DNA of 64,000 nucleotides from Tenodera sinensis (GCA_030765045.1 CM060966.1:60863522-60927521); one strand, 5' to 3'. Positions 50,770 to 62,999 are shown, numbered from the stretch's first letter. Program-made: numbers and translations. Notes: a model not told the origin generated them from the letters alone.

Positions 50770-51495
50770 AATTTCTCACAGCATACATACTACCTCCTCT
50801 TAAATTGAATATTGTAATTTGAATTGATTGTAAATGCATTTTAGTTCTGGACTAAATTAGTTGTAGCTGTATCACTTAAGGTATAGTGTTGCATAATCCC
50901 GATAAAACGATACTAAGAAAGTACATTAATACTATATTTATGTTGGCAATTTTGCTAGCACGACACATTGAACACGTATTACGCAATATATAGTGCAATT
51001 CGCTTTGTTTGGAAGCAGCTATAACGGTTAAACCACACGTTATACAAAGGTTAAACAAAGAGCTTAGTGCTGGCAGGTCTTCACGGGATTGTAAGTGAAA
51101 CACGACTATAATCAGTGCGGGCGTAACGAATTTTGTGACTCGATTGGAAACTTAAGAAACGTGGGCGCCAACACCAATACTGAATTTTAAACAAGTTCAA
51201 AATCCGTGCAAAAATAAAGGTAGTTATAGCAGAAATTTCACTGTACAGGTGGCAGATGCGAAATTAAAAGTGCATTTTTTTTTGCTATACCTGTTTGGTA
51301 ATAAAAACTGGTGTTCCTCCATGGACTTCAATAGTGTATCAGAAATTTGATCTAAACGCAGACTTGAAATAGTAAAAGTACGCTGCTTATTTATTTCGTC
51401 AAAAAAGAAGGGAAAAAGTAAGGTTTTTACTAAACCGTGTGTTGTGTGCTGGTATTTTATTAGATATTGACCGACAGGGAGCATTGTACGCATAA

Positions 51496-51499
<4 letters not shown>
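50770..51499. other. Unassigned interval
   Basis: No gene or shared repeat recognised. Confidence 0.35.
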
Positions 51500-51824
<325 letters not shown>

Positions 51825-51849
51825 TAACCACTGCGGCCACTGCGTTCTG

Positions 51850-51975
51850 CACTTCTGCACATAGGCGCGATAAGTGGGGTGCAGATCTGAAGGGTGGGAC
51901 GTGGTTAGTGCCCCATGCCCTTCCGGCCGGTTATGCGACCTTCGCATCCTGGGGTCGCTACTTCTTTATCAAGTA
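51850..51975 (-). repeat. SINE-like family 3, copy 2
   Basis: GGGTGGGACGTGGTTAGTGC, CTTCCGGCCGGTTATGCG and GGGGTCGCTACTTC parallel 32085-32245. It starts just after the AAT array. Confidence 0.4.
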
Positions 51976-52459
51976 ACTACTGAATTGGTCCCTCAGGGAC
52001 CTAAGGAGGCTAGTGCACCCCGGATCGGGTCTCCCAAAGGAGCAAAAGTCCCTACACCACTACTGGTGATCGAACCCGGTTCGGTCGTATTTGCATGGCA
52101 TGTTTGAAAATAGCATAGTTACAATTAGCAACCCAGGGAAGTTCTATTAGTAACGTACTGGTTCCTTATTGAATTTGGTCTATTATAAACAATCATGAAG
52201 TCCAAGACCGTAAGGGTCCTGTGTTAAAGTGCTGGGCTAACACTCTTTTGTGATCTCTGGAAAGTCATCGGTTAATTTGTGTAGCATATCTACTGTATGT
52301 AGTGGCATATATTTATTAAAGTTGCGAGGGAAGAGAGAATTGGAGTGTAAAATCATTTCTGGATACTCGGCTAGGCATAACTTCAATGCATAGAACCACA
52401 TTCAGTCTATGTGTAGTACCAAAGAAATGTTTCACGTGTAAAAGTCAGGTGTTATTTTA
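51976..52459. other. Unassigned interval
   Basis: A B-box-like word on the minus strand (GGGTTCGATCACCAG, complement at 52066-52080) hints at another tRNA-derived fragment. Nothing else recognised. Confidence 0.35.
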
Positions 52460-52746
52460 CAGCACTCTTAGTGATCATGAGACGTCCATTTGTTTCATTT
52501 CGATCTGACAGCTCAGAGGCGCTTTCCCCCACCACCTGGACTCCGGAATCCGCGTTTCGTCTCCACGCCCGTCGCCTACAATTGAAGCCATATCCGCAGC
52601 TTTCCGCAACTCTTGCAGTATCACCAAGATGCAAAAATTCCTGGACGAAGTGCATCCGTAATGTAATCATTGGCGTTCTTCCGTATATTAGCGGTGTAAA
52701 AACATTTCGAACGAAACAAAATGGGCAAACGAAACAGGAGCTGCAG
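52460..52746 (-). repeat. Duplicated segment B, copy 2 (inverted)
   Basis: Reverse complement of 50481-50769, ending exactly where segment A begins. The open frame of 96 codons at 52471-52761 spans the junction and is not a recognised protein. Confidence 0.9.
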
Positions 52747-52879
52747 GAAATCTGCAACTAGAGGAAAAACATGACAAAATATTTTAGAAAAAGGTGAGAA
52801 ATAGGATAGAAGATATCAGTAGCGACTGACAATGAAGGACTCATGGACGGCGCCCCCAAATAAATACAAATAAGAAAGA
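52747..52879 (+). repeat. Duplicated segment A, copy 2 (direct)
   Basis: Same orientation as 50283-50417, with only a few differences (for example GACTGGCAATG versus GACTGACAATG). Confidence 0.9.
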
Positions 52880-52892
52880 ATTAAGAATATGG

Positions 52893-53037
52893 GCGATGGA
52901 GGGGTAGAATGAGATGGAGGGGGAAACCGGAGACCCAGGAGAAAACCCGCCCAGACGCCGCTTCGTCCACCACAAATACCACATACGGGTCCCTGGGATC
53001 GAACCCGGGAGAGAAACCCCCCGGAAATTAAGAAGTC
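52893..53037 (-). repeat. SINE-like family 1, copy 4 (partial)
   Basis: It contains GAATGAGATGGAGGGGGAAA, CGCCGCTTCGTCCACCACAA and, on the minus strand, a good B box GGGTTCGATCCCAGGG. The GTTTAACGCCCGC end is missing and the A-box side is lost beyond about 53015. It follows segment A directly. Confidence 0.7.
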
Positions 53038-53139
53038 CCTCCAAGACATTCACATCTATTTGCAAATTTATGTATCATTAACAACATTCTCCCCACCACC
53101 CCTCCCCCCTCGGTCAAGCTCCAAAGGAAAGCCGATGTA

Positions 53140-53845
53140 TACATCACTGGAATACAGTAGGCTTAAGCGGTAGTCAAATGTTTTAAGAGGTGGTCGCTAT
53201 GTCATTCCATTCTCTTTGCATTACTAGGGTTAAAAGTGAATAACGACTTCACATTTGAGTAAGTTTAAGTATTGGAAAATTCAAACCAAAAGCAAGGGAT
53301 ATCTTGCAAACGGTTCACTCCATACAAATGAATCTGGCGTAAATTGGGTGTTTTAACGAGAATTACAGTTTTGTAAGATTTTAGCTATACCTGTTGTGTA
53401 AACATTATTCAAAATGAAGAGACATTTTGAGGATATTCCCATAAATTTCAATACATACACTTCATTTGTCATAAAAATGTTTTAAACATATTTTAATAAA
53501 AAAAAATTACATCTTTGAGAAAATCACCGTTTCGAAAAATGTTCTGTTTAAGGGGCAGTTTTTCCTTGAGAGGAGTTTCTTGAAAATCTTCGTGTCACAT
53601 CCTCGGAAGACGTTGAGGTTAAATATAAGATTGGTATTTAAACAACTTTGAGATATGTTGTTCACAGACAGAGACGCACACACAGCCACATCACACGGAT
53701 ACCTTTTTCTTAAACTTGATTTTACTATTAATTCACAGAGCGTCAAAACATATATTTCCGATGAAATGAGAGTACTAAATTTTTGGTGGAATACTCGTAC
53801 AATGCTTCCTGCTTACTGTAACTACGTAGTAGCGAAAGAAGTAGG
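53140..53845 (-). repeat. R860 copy 8
   Basis: A reverse copy from GGAATACAGTAGGCTTAAGC to AACTACGTAGTAGCGAAAGA. It lacks about 150 bp of the right end. Confidence 0.65.
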
Positions 53846-54261
53846 AATGTCAACAGAAAGGACAGTAATGAGAAAGTAGGATCAATAAAGTGGAAAGGTA
53901 AGGAAAACAATAGGGAACTGACTGACAGGAAAAGGACCAAGGTAACAGGTGCAACTCAAACCACTTCCTCACTATCATACTTGTGCTGTTTCCAGATCTT
54001 CATATGTCCGGTCCATAGGTTCGTCTGCTCCCCGACAGACATTTTAACCTAGGCACAGGCTTGCAAGTCCTAGGGTGTGTAAATTCTCCATACCAGGAAG
54101 GAAATCAGATAAAGAAGAACAAAATTCTAAAACTACAGCTGTGGTATTATTCTCTGACAGGTTTATACTCCAAAGCACAATGTGATTCATTACCCCAATT
54201 TTGACCTGGTCCTTAGTCATGTTACTTCCAGACTCTGCAGATTAGCAATCAATCCGGGACT
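53846..54261. other. Unassigned interval
   Basis: No gene or shared repeat recognised. Confidence 0.35.
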
Positions 54262-54695
54262 CCTGCACTTCTCGACTCTTGTACTAATAATTCTTACAAA
54301 CTCTTATTCCTATATATTCTTCGTGTTAGTTAAGATGAACATTTGCATAAGTTATCTTATTGCTTATTTCCTTGTAGGAGCAAGGTGAATATGAGAATAC
54401 AGTAGGCTTTGACCAATAGTCAAATCTTTTAACGGTTTGAGATCCCGTTCTCTTTGCAGGTTAACATATAAGAAAATAAATAACGATGTTATATTTGGCA
54501 GAAGTATGTTCTCCAACACTCAGACAAATAACAAGATATATATCCTAAATGGTCCACTCTAAAAAAATGTATTTGGACATAAGTTGTGTATTTAAGCAAG
54601 GTCTACATTTTCTGTATAGTAAGATTTGGTCTATCTCTTACGTTTGCCAGTTATGCAAAAGTCATCCAGAGTGAATACGACTACCGGGGCTATAG

Positions 54696-57161
54696 AAGTG
54701 GCGGCTGGTGAACAAAATAAGGTGTGTGCTATAGTACCATACAATGATTACACATTTTTACATAATTAGTCTTGCCTAATGGCGAAATATAAAGTTCCTG
54801 CTGCAGAACTTATCAATGACTCCGGTATTAACCCCTCCCCCCCCCCCCCCGCATCTTAGAAGAGATGCTTTGCTCCATGGACAGCATTGCCAAAGCAGTA
54901 AGACGATCCTGTGACATAGTGTTTCTTAAGAACGTTTTGCGCGCTTTAAGCATAAAAACTTCTTTCTGGCTCAGCAGTGATCATTGGCGTAGTGATCAAA
55001 ATATTTAGTGAAGTCGTCACTTCAGCAAGCGAATCTTGCAGACTGTTAGAAATTATGTATTGCAATAGTTGCACAGCCCCGTCAATGTTTCTAAAGTCAG
55101 GTCTTGCATACAGAAAGATAAGTTGTGTCGTTAGCATTTTCTTCTTCAGTGTTGTGTGCGTAGTCACAGTAGTTTGAAGTTCACCCTCAGGAAGCTGACT
55201 TAAAAAACTGCCAAAGAATTTAGAGTTTAACAGCTTTGCTGCATCGAGATGACTAAAGCGACTAAAACCGACATCTAACTTCCTCAATAATGTTGTCACA
55301 CACTTCTTTGGCTTCTATTTTTAGACATTCTACCTTCTGGCGTTTGCTCATTGATTTAGATGGAATCACAAATATATCACAAATTCGGCTGCCTCTCGAA
55401 TGTCGCAGATACACTGAATGAATGAAGACACAGCATTTTGTGCTTTAACAGCCTCAGCTGATCTTGATTACAGCTGATTATAAAGTACATCAACATGAGG
55501 CATTACTCGGTGAAAGAATTTCAACCATGAAAGTAATTTTCTGTCTTCTAAATAACGCCGAAGTACATTGCTTCCAGACAAGTCTTATCATGGGCAGAAT
55601 TTTCCAACTCCGAAAAGCACTGTAGCAATTCTTCCTGATTTTCATATGTTCTATCACTAAGTTCAGTTGATGTGCATAGCAGTGAATATACTGCGCAGTT
55701 GGAAATTGAGATTGTACTTTGGCTTGTACTCCACCAACTGCACCACTCATTACTGAAGCTCCATCGTAAGTTTGGGCAATAAGTTTATGACGTTTGTCTC
55801 TGAATAGTTCATTACGCACTTTTAATATGCTTTCAGAAATTACTTCTGCGTTTTGTCCCTCTGATTGAAAAAAAAATCTCATATGGAACACCATTTTTCT
55901 CATATCTAAATACTAATACAAGCTGGGTCTGATGCGGAACATCTGTGGTTTCATCTGTCATAACAGCCACAAAGTCAACTTCTTGCATTTCCTCCAGAAT
56001 CATCTCACGACAGACTTCTAACATACAATCCAAGATTTCGTTTTGAATGGTTTTAGAGGTCCCTTTAAATATATGGTTTGAGTTCATGTGTTCCTTCACA
56101 GCACTATCAATGCTACTTGCTAAATCTATAATTCCCCAAAACGCGCCAGGATTTTCAGAAGATTCAGTCTCATGTCCTCTCAAAGCAAGCTCAAATGCAC
56201 CCCAAAACTTTATACAGTCAATTATGCGGAACAACACATACCTGTTTTTCTCAACCTGTAGATTATGCTTCGACTTTGCCTCTTGATAAGCACGGCTTAA
56301 CTGAGTCACAATATTTGTACTACTTAAAGCACTTAATCCTGGTACATTGTTAAATGTTTTACATTTTATTTGTGTTTGTTAATAAGAACATTAATATGTC
56401 CTAGGTCTCTCACTCCCAGCGTACTCCACGAATCACTGTTCCCAAAGAGCAGGCATGAAAAGCAGAAAAGATTATTTTTTCCTGACATCCACATATCCAT
56501 ACATGCTCATAAATTGTGAGGTTAAATCGCCTGGTGTAAGAATTATTTCTCCCTCCTTTTGCAGGTTGCGTAATGTTTAGATTTGGTGTTTGCCTCTTTA
56601 ATTGCTTCACTTGAACCTTTTCTTCTAGAGTCCTCCTAGAGAAAGGATAATTTATTAAGCGTCCACAGAATTCATTTTAGCGTACACATCACAGATATTA
56701 CTCATCACACGAAACTGGCGCTTAAACCTGAGTTTATGATGTGGGTAGAATATTTCGCGGTTATTTGTTGCTGTCAAAAATAAGTAGTGCCAACAGTGTT
56801 GCTCCACATGTCAACTTCCGAGAGTCTATTCTCTCTGTTGCAGTTTATCACCAGTGGTATCAAGGTAGCAGATAGTTGTCTCAACACCACCAAATCGTAC
56901 GCTTATGTTTCGCATGCGTGGATTGTTGTACATTCCCTGCAACGGATTGAAAAATTTTGTAGCACCTAATGCAGCACCGATCACGTGTATGTGAGGAGTG
57001 AGGAGTGCACACGATGAGCAACGAACGCTAGCGTGCGGCATATATAAAATAGTGAAAGTGAAAGAAAATGTGCGTATATGTTTAACACGAAGAAGGAACT
57101 ATTTTCTGCAAAATTATCATTGTGCTGTAGCACCGCAGCACATATTGACGAGCCGCGCCTG
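54696..57161 (-). mobile_element. hAT-1 (ZMYM1-like), copy 2, no TSD
   Basis: The left end AAGTGGCGGCTGGTGAACAA (first C of the terminus changed to A) and the right end GAGCCGCGCCTG match copy 1. The flanks continue the R860 repeat without the expected 8-bp duplication. The element is 2466 bp, shorter than copy 1 mainly because about 200 bp is lost between ATCGAACAT-like and ATGAAAATCAGG-like coding positions near 55650. It codes on the minus strand. Confidence 0.88.
54776..56675 (-). pseudogene. hAT-1 transposase copy 2, heavily decayed
   Basis: Pieces collinear with copy 1: KGGRNNSYTRRFNL (56610-56410), TQLSRAYQEAKSKHNLQ to VMTDETTDVPHQTQ with the first catalytic Asp (56309-55833), AQTYDGASVMSGAVGG with the second (55903-55490), and SHLDAAKLLNSKFFGS to ITAEPERSF at the C-terminus (55299-54946). 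Frameshifts separate all four parts. An in-frame-length region between QLNLVIEH and MKIRKNC is deleted. It is more damaged than copy 1 and cannot be functional. Confidence 0.82.
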
Positions 57162-57390
57162 CCAGAAATTCAAAATATGCATTTCATTTGTCATAAAAAT
57201 ATCTAAAACATTGGCATTTTAATAAAAATCGTGTGAGCCATTTTCAAGAAAATCAAAATGTAAAGGGTCGTTTAGGGTGGAGCTGTCTTCTTCGAAATCC
57301 TCATGTCGCATTCTTGAGAGAAATTTAACTTAGATACCAACTTTGGTTTTTAACCGACTTTTCGTGTTTTAGTTATGCTGTCAACAGACT

Positions 57391-57449
<59 letters not shown>

Positions 57450-57553
57450 CACGCCCGCGCGGACCATTTTCTAAAAATGCTTGTTTTTATTCAGGGGGTC
57501 TCAAAACATTTCAGGTGAAATCTCGACATACTTAATAGGAGAAAGTAAAAATG

Positions 57554-57637
57554 AACAATGATGTTCCATTCCACAAAAGTTTTGTTTTCCGAAACTGACA
57601 CAAATAAGAAGGAAAATCTCCGAAATTATTCACTCTA

Positions 57638-57687
<50 letters not shown>

Positions 57688-58178
57688 ATAAATTGTTTTT
57701 GCGAGATCTACATTTTTCGTAGAGTAAAACTGTCTATCTCTTACAGTTTACGAGTTATTCAAAACTCATCCAGAGTAAACAGGACCACATGGGCTATAGC
57801 CAGAAAACTCAAAATATAAATTTTATTTGTCATACAAATATCTTAAACATATGGCATTTTAATAAAAATCGCTAAAGCCATTTTCAAGAAAATCAAAATT
57901 TTCGAAACATTTTCCATGTAAAGGGCAGTTTAGGGTGGGGCTGTTTTCTTCAGTATCTTCGTGCCGCATCCTTGAAAGACATAAAACATTTTAAACGACG
58001 TTCCGTTTTTTCAGTTATGCTGTCCACAGACTGACACACGCGCGCGCGCGCACGCAGATATTTTCCTAAAATACTTTATTTGGATCCAGAGGGTCTCAAA
58101 ACACATATTTCCGGTGAAATCTCGTCATCGAATTTTTGGGTGGAATACTTCTCTACTTACCAGTAGAGAAAGCAAAAG
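57554..58178 (-). repeat. R860 copy 10 (right end missing), with poly-A expansion
   Basis: It follows copy 9 head to tail, starting at AAAAATGAACAATGATGTTC and ending with CTTACCAGTAGAGAAAGC. It carries 44 A residues at 57641-57684 and a (CG)n tract at 58037-58052. Confidence 0.7.
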
Positions 58179-58686
58179 GTAAAAAGTTATAAATGCAAAT
58201 AGTGGATACAGTAGACTTCCCGTTATACATACATACAACAGAATGTTAACAGCAAGAAACTTACCTATGTGTTCTGTCTCTCTCCCTAGCATTTGCTTGA
58301 TTTCGTTGCTTTATGGGTGCACCATGATCACTGTAACAATTTTCCATCCTGCAAACAGGTGCAGTCGATGCACAGAATATCGCATACTGCTACTATACAA
58401 TATCTGCAGCAAACTAACTGGAGGCAGGGTGCCTGCTGACCTCCCTCCTTCTTCCGCTGAGAACACTCCCACAACATTCGTCACTGTCATTCTCCCTTCT
58501 GGACCACCAACTTGCTTCCAGGAATCCGTTTCTTTCGATGCCTCACATAGAGTTAGTTACATTTCCTGAAGGGATGATATATGCACGTTTAATTTTTAAC
58601 GCGAATGTTTCAGGAGATCCGCAGATTAAAGTAAGATGCGAAACATTCGTCCACTGAAGCATACCTGCTCGCAACTGACTGTGCAC
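58179..58686. other. Unassigned interval
   Basis: A 108-codon frame at 58243-58569 has no motif I recognise. No other feature. Confidence 0.35.
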
Positions 58687-58737
58687 CAGTGGCGGCTCGC
58701 AGTCAAAATTTTAGGGTAGGCAAAGTGTAACAGTAAC

Positions 58738-58971
<234 letters not shown>

Positions 58972-59098
58972 CCCCGTTTATCCGAAATATAGGGGGCGAA
59001 GTCATTGCGGATAACGCAAACAATATATTGTTTGGTTGTTTAATAAGAGCAGAGTGAATGAGCGTGACTTACGGACGAATTACCGCCAAAACTAAAAT

Positions 59099-59361
59099 CA
59101 CGAGTGTCGGCAGACTTTTTTCCAGGGGGGGGGGGGCCCACATGTTGGAAATTTGCAATCATATAATATTAAATCATTATTTTACTGTCAAAATTTATAG
59201 TATTTGTTGCAGATAACCGTATTATTTTGTGCTAAACAAAAATTGTTCTTTACATCAAAATTAAAATAATAGTTTAAAAGTCAGTAACTGACTGCGCATT
59301 AAGTTCACGAACTTCCAAGGGGGGCCGTGGCCCCCCTTGCCCCCGTTTCGCGACGCCTATG
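59099..59361. mobile_element. hAT-like element X, copy 2 (263 bp), perfect TSD
   Basis: ACTAAAAT is duplicated exactly at 59091-59098 and 59362-59369. Both ends align with copy 1 at 1215-1964 (GGGCCCACATGTTGGAAATT against GGTCACATGTTGGAACTTTA; GCATTAAGTTCACGAACTTC against GCACATTAAATTCATTAATT). About 490 bp of the interior is missing relative to copy 1. It is nested in hAT-4, so it is younger than that insertion. Confidence 0.85.
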
Positions 59362-60059
59362 ACTAAAATAGATTAAGAAATTGAAAAATTGTCTGACTGC
59401 AGCTTTGTGTTAAATAGCTAAAACACTCCTCTTTTCATTGTCAGTGCGCCGCGAAAGCGAAATTTGTAATAGTTCACTAATTAAGTCGGTCATACTGGTA
59501 TTACAGAGTGATAACGACACGTTCGGGTCTCTGAGATCTTCGTTCGTGGAGTATGGCTGTTCGGAAAATGTCGCATAAATTCGGATTTGGGCCGGCAAGT
59601 GTTCGGACTGCTGGCAGACGCGTCTACGCATGCTCGGAGTGCATATACAGGCCGAATGTTTCCTTATCTCTATTCAAGGGCCTCGTACTGAGGAAATGGG
59701 GCCGGGCAGGCAGAGGTTAAGCTAGCCTGCTCTCCACTACCCAGGTTCCATGCGTATCATTTCTGCCGCGCGTTTCAAACACGCAGCGCAGTTTTGATGA
59801 ATCGGAATTGAGATTAAAGGATTTGGCCATGCGCTGGTCATTATAACCGAGAAAACTTTTCTTGACCTGCAATTTAGGGGAAAATGACGGTTCAAATGAT
59901 AAAATGCAGAATCATAGTTAAACATTATTTGTTGATGTATTACGATAGGGTAGGCAGTGCCTACCCTGCCTACCCTGAGGAGCCGCGCCTGCTGTGCACT
60001 TCACTGTATACCTACAGAGGAATACTTAGGTGATGCGCTATCAAACATTAAAAATCTAA

Positions 60060-60235
60060 AATTTGTAGTACTTTATTACCTTATCTATCACGCATATTAT
60101 AAGTAGAGATGACATTACATTCCACACAAAAGCTAGATACCAAGATTCCACTGGAAACACACATTTTAGGTACCCTTAACCCCCCCCCCCTAAAAAAAAA
60201 AGAACGCACTTTTCTCTCTCTCTCTCTCGCTGTGT
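60060..60235 (+). repeat. R860 left-end fragment
   Basis: TAAGTAGAGATGACATTACATTCCAC and GGTACCCTTAACCCC followed by an A run and a CT repeat parallel the left end of R860. It is truncated after about 170 bp. Confidence 0.45.
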
Positions 60236-60272
60236 ATGATGTGTGAATGTGTGTAATGTTGGTTCACTAGCT

Positions 60273-60638
60273 CAGTGGTGTCAATCGTCGCCCCGAGTGG
60301 CAATGCCACGGAGAGAGCAAGTCGCCGTGCCCTGGGCATAGAGGGCCAGTCCGTTAGAAACCAGTTCAGTGCAGTTTTCCGTGTGATGCAAGGAGAGCAA
60401 TGACTGCGTCCGAGAGCACAGACATGAGTCATTTGGATTCGCATGTTTTGAATGGGAGAACAATTCCTCTGCAAACTTGTGGTAGTAGTATTCAGTACCT
60501 AATATGCAACCAGTATCTTGCATTAAAAATACAACATGCAAAGTCATTATGAACATAGATAAAGTAAATAATACAGCAGTTCAGCTGGAGCTGATAGAAG
60601 TACAGTGAGTGTCGCCATCATGAGAAATTTGACAATTC
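60273..60638. other. Possible hAT terminus and unassigned sequence
   Basis: CAGTGGTGTCAATCGTCGCC at 60273 looks like a Charlie-type hAT terminus, and a hAT coding fragment lies just downstream. No matching right terminus or 8-bp duplication (left flank CACTAGCT) was found, so limits are unknown. Confidence 0.3.
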
Positions 60639-60851
60639 ATGATCGAATTCTACCGGAAAGTTTACAATAGGCGTTTCCCAAATTTGATTCCCAACGCAGT
60701 AAAAAGTATGGCAATGTCTGGCAGTGAACAGGGTTTCTCTATAGTGCAGCTCCTGAAAACTCGCCACAGAAACAGACTGTCGGATAGCAATTTGGCATCC
60801 AGTCTTAAAATCTGTCTTTGTAAGCCACATTTTGAAAAGTGTGTAAACTGA
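60639..60851 (+). pseudogene. hAT transposase C-terminal dimerisation fragment
   Basis: About 70 residues: RRFPNLIPNAVKSMAMSGSEQGFSIVQLLKTRHRNRLSDSNL in pieces. The order FPNL...A...M-x-GSEQ-x-FS, K-x-R-x-RL-x-D-x-NL is that of hAT C-terminal domains in GTF2IRD2/SCAND3-like proteins, where the Glu after Ser is catalytic. No upstream catalytic domain is visible. The fragment ends at TGA near 60849. The possible terminus at 60273 may belong to the same deleted element. Confidence 0.5.
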
Positions 60852-61914
60852 AGAACATGCCAAGTGACTGATCCTACATATGTGCAACATGTGGTATTTT
60901 ACTTAGGTTTTCAGCAAGATTGTCTTAAATTCATTATGCAAACGCTTAACACTAAAATACGTATCTTTAAGGACAGTAGTTTTCAAACAACTTGCATGTA
61001 GTCCTTTCCTTTAATTTTGGAGGAAATCGCCAACCTCTGTTTCGTGTTATTTCACTTATTTGAAGATAATACAAGTAAATATTCTGTTATTGTGTTTTAT
61101 CAAAATAGCTAAGAATATTCATTTAAGATATAACAGAATTTGAAAGCTGCTATTTACTTTTTATATATAGATTATATTTAATACAAGTTCGTATTAAAAG
61201 CACTATTATTAATACCGTATAATTATTCTCTTATTTATTTATTCATTCAAAATAGATTGACATTTTTACATCTGGGATTGAAAAGTAATAAAAACGTCTA
61301 TCTTTAAGAGGCATGTAAGTGCGTAAGTGGTGTACGTTCCAGTTTGAGAATGCTAACCCAAGGGCTGGGGTAGGTTTAATAGTACCTATAATTCAGCCTA
61401 ATCATCAGAAGGTTGCAACTATTTTAATCAACTTTAATAATTACGTCAAGTAGTTTTCTATTTACGCGTGAGATGTACTGTTCCCTTTCGCAGATCAAAC
61501 TTGTATCTGTGCTATGTATCCTTGTAGGCAATTCTGAAGGGAAAAAATCATAAGGTGTGCGGACTCCAAGAAAGGTTTTATTCGTGGTCGCGACCAACTT
61601 GCAAGCTTCTAGTGTTGATATGTATTACGTCATGTTTTGCCGGCTGCATGTAGCTGATGCACCGAAGAGCCTGTGACCTTGACGATCTTGGGGGATTGAA
61701 GGAGAGGAGGGACGTTCCACAATAGTGTAAGCCGAGTTTTGTAAACTTCGTAGATGACGAGGCTGGCTATGTTACCAGCTTTCTCGCCAATACACCGCGC
61801 CCGCCGCTTCTAATTGCCGACAACAGCAGTGTCACCCATCGCATTATTGTCGGCACTACCGCAAAGGAGCCGAAGGAAAGAGACAGAGAATGGCCGCATT
61901 GTTGGGGCGCTTGC
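60852..61914. other. Unassigned AT-rich DNA rising into GC-richer DNA
   Basis: No gene seen. From about 61560 GC content rises toward the promoter-like region, so part of this may belong to the same (LTR-like?) unit. Confidence 0.35.
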
Positions 61915-62240
61915 CGAAAGAGAGAAAAGGATAGAGACTTCGAGAATCTTCTGCTTTGTATTTCACCGCAATAACTGAACTTTCCAGAATAGTGCCTGGG
62001 AGATATAAATAGCGGTAAAGTGCGACAGGAGAGTCAGTCAGACGTATGTGAAGCGTTGAGTAGTCGTGCCGACGGAGAGGACAGACGTATGTGAAGGTTG
62101 AGGAGTCGTGCCGACGGAGAAGGGACAGTTCTTGTGTTACGAATTCGGAGCCGTGCTGTTGGAGAATCGGAAAAGACTTTCTTGCTGTTCCAACGAGTGT
62201 ACAAAGTTACTGTTTACGGAAATAAAAGTGTTTCTTTATC
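61915..62240 (+). promoter_or_regulatory. Heat-shock-like core promoter with short leader and AATAAA
   Basis: Two perfect three-unit heat-shock elements occur: TTCgaGAAtcTTC at 61939-61951 and GAActTTCcaGAA at 61977-61989. GAGA words lie just upstream (AAAGAGAGAAAAGG near 61917-61930). TATAAATA is at 62004-62011 and an arthropod-type initiator TCAGTC at 62034-62039, placing the A about 32 bp downstream of the TATA start. This order is the architecture of insect hsp70-type promoters. The leader includes a 43-bp imperfect tandem repeat (about 62040-62125), and AATAAA lies at 62221. No hsp coding region follows. A start site with a polyadenylation signal 185 bp later would fit the R region of an LTR. 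I could not identify LTR ends or a target duplication. Confidence 0.6.
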
Positions 62241-62429
62241 TCGACTACATCTGTCTACTTTACTTTTCAACCAACAAAAGTCACAATATGTATTAATTTG
62301 GGTTGAAAGTTGGACGAGTCACTAGCGTTATCTCGGAAGTAAAGGAAAAAAGAAGTGTAGAAATAGATAAGTGGTGTGAAATCTGCTATGATATTGTGGT
62401 TGAAGACCAGAGAGTTTCAGAGTGACAGA

Positions 62430-62720
62430 TCCATGTATAAAAAAGATTTTTACACGATGATTGAAACAAACAAACCTAAAGAGGTTTCTAAAGAGGACGC
62501 ATTTTGGGTTTCATTGGGCCACACTGTCCTTTGTTCCTCTACGTGTGTGATCTCAATCCCATAGAAGTAATTTGGGCCAAGGTAAAACGAATAGTTAGAA
62601 TGTAACGAATGTAACAGGTGACCTCCTTACAGAAGTTGCAAGATATAACGCTCGAGCATATATCCCTTGCATACGAAACAGGCTGGCAGGGTTTTTGAAA
62701 ACATGCAGAAAAGGTAGAAA
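62430..62720 (+). pseudogene. Tc1-like transposase C-terminal fragment
   Basis: In successive frames: NKPKEVSKEDAFWVSLGHTV, then CDLNPIEVIWAKVKRIVR, then SLQKLQDITLEHIS. NPIE followed by WAKVKR is the third catalytic region of IS630/Tc1-type transposases, the E being catalytic. Frame changes near 62550 and a stop at about 62607 break it. The N-terminal and first catalytic part is absent here, but is what survives at 41880-42534, possibly from the same family. Confidence 0.6.
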
Positions 62721-62999
62721 ATGATCAAGGGGAGAAAGACGAAAATATCCTTTATGTCTTGCAAGCTAAATGTACTGCATGAACTAAAAATAACAGTTAT
62801 GGTGCGCTAATTTGAGTGGTTTCTTTAATTTAATTTAGCGTGAATACACATTCCAAGCTTGGCAACATTTTCCTAACCCCAATTAGAGGCACAACTAATG
62901 TTTCAGATATCAGAATTGTTTACTGGCTCGCGGTATTCCTACTAGGGACCATAAGCTAGTGAACAAACTGTTGTGTGCCTGTGTGTATTTATATGTGTG

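Larger units (their letters stand above)
54262..57553 (-). repeat. R860 copy 9, split by hAT-1 copy 2
   Basis: The right-end part is 54262-54695. The left-end part resumes at 57162 (CCAGAAATTCAAAATATGCA) and ends near 57553. The joined sequence GGCTATAG + CCAGAAATTC matches the uninterrupted copy at 57790-57815. A (CA)n tract of about 58 bp (57391-57449) replaces the usual short CA/CG tract. Confidence 0.8.

Noticed and set aside
58243..58569. 108-codon plus-strand frame as a gene
   Set aside because: No recognised domain, and it lies between repeats with no supporting signal.
60273..61000. Complete small hAT from 60273
   Set aside because: A Charlie-type left end and a hAT C-terminal fragment are visible, but no right end and no copy of CACTAGCT follow at a plausible place.
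61500..62280. Definite solo LTR
   Set aside because: Promoter and AATAAA order fit an LTR, but I found no TG/CA ends with a matching 4-6-bp duplication, so I kept only the promoter call.
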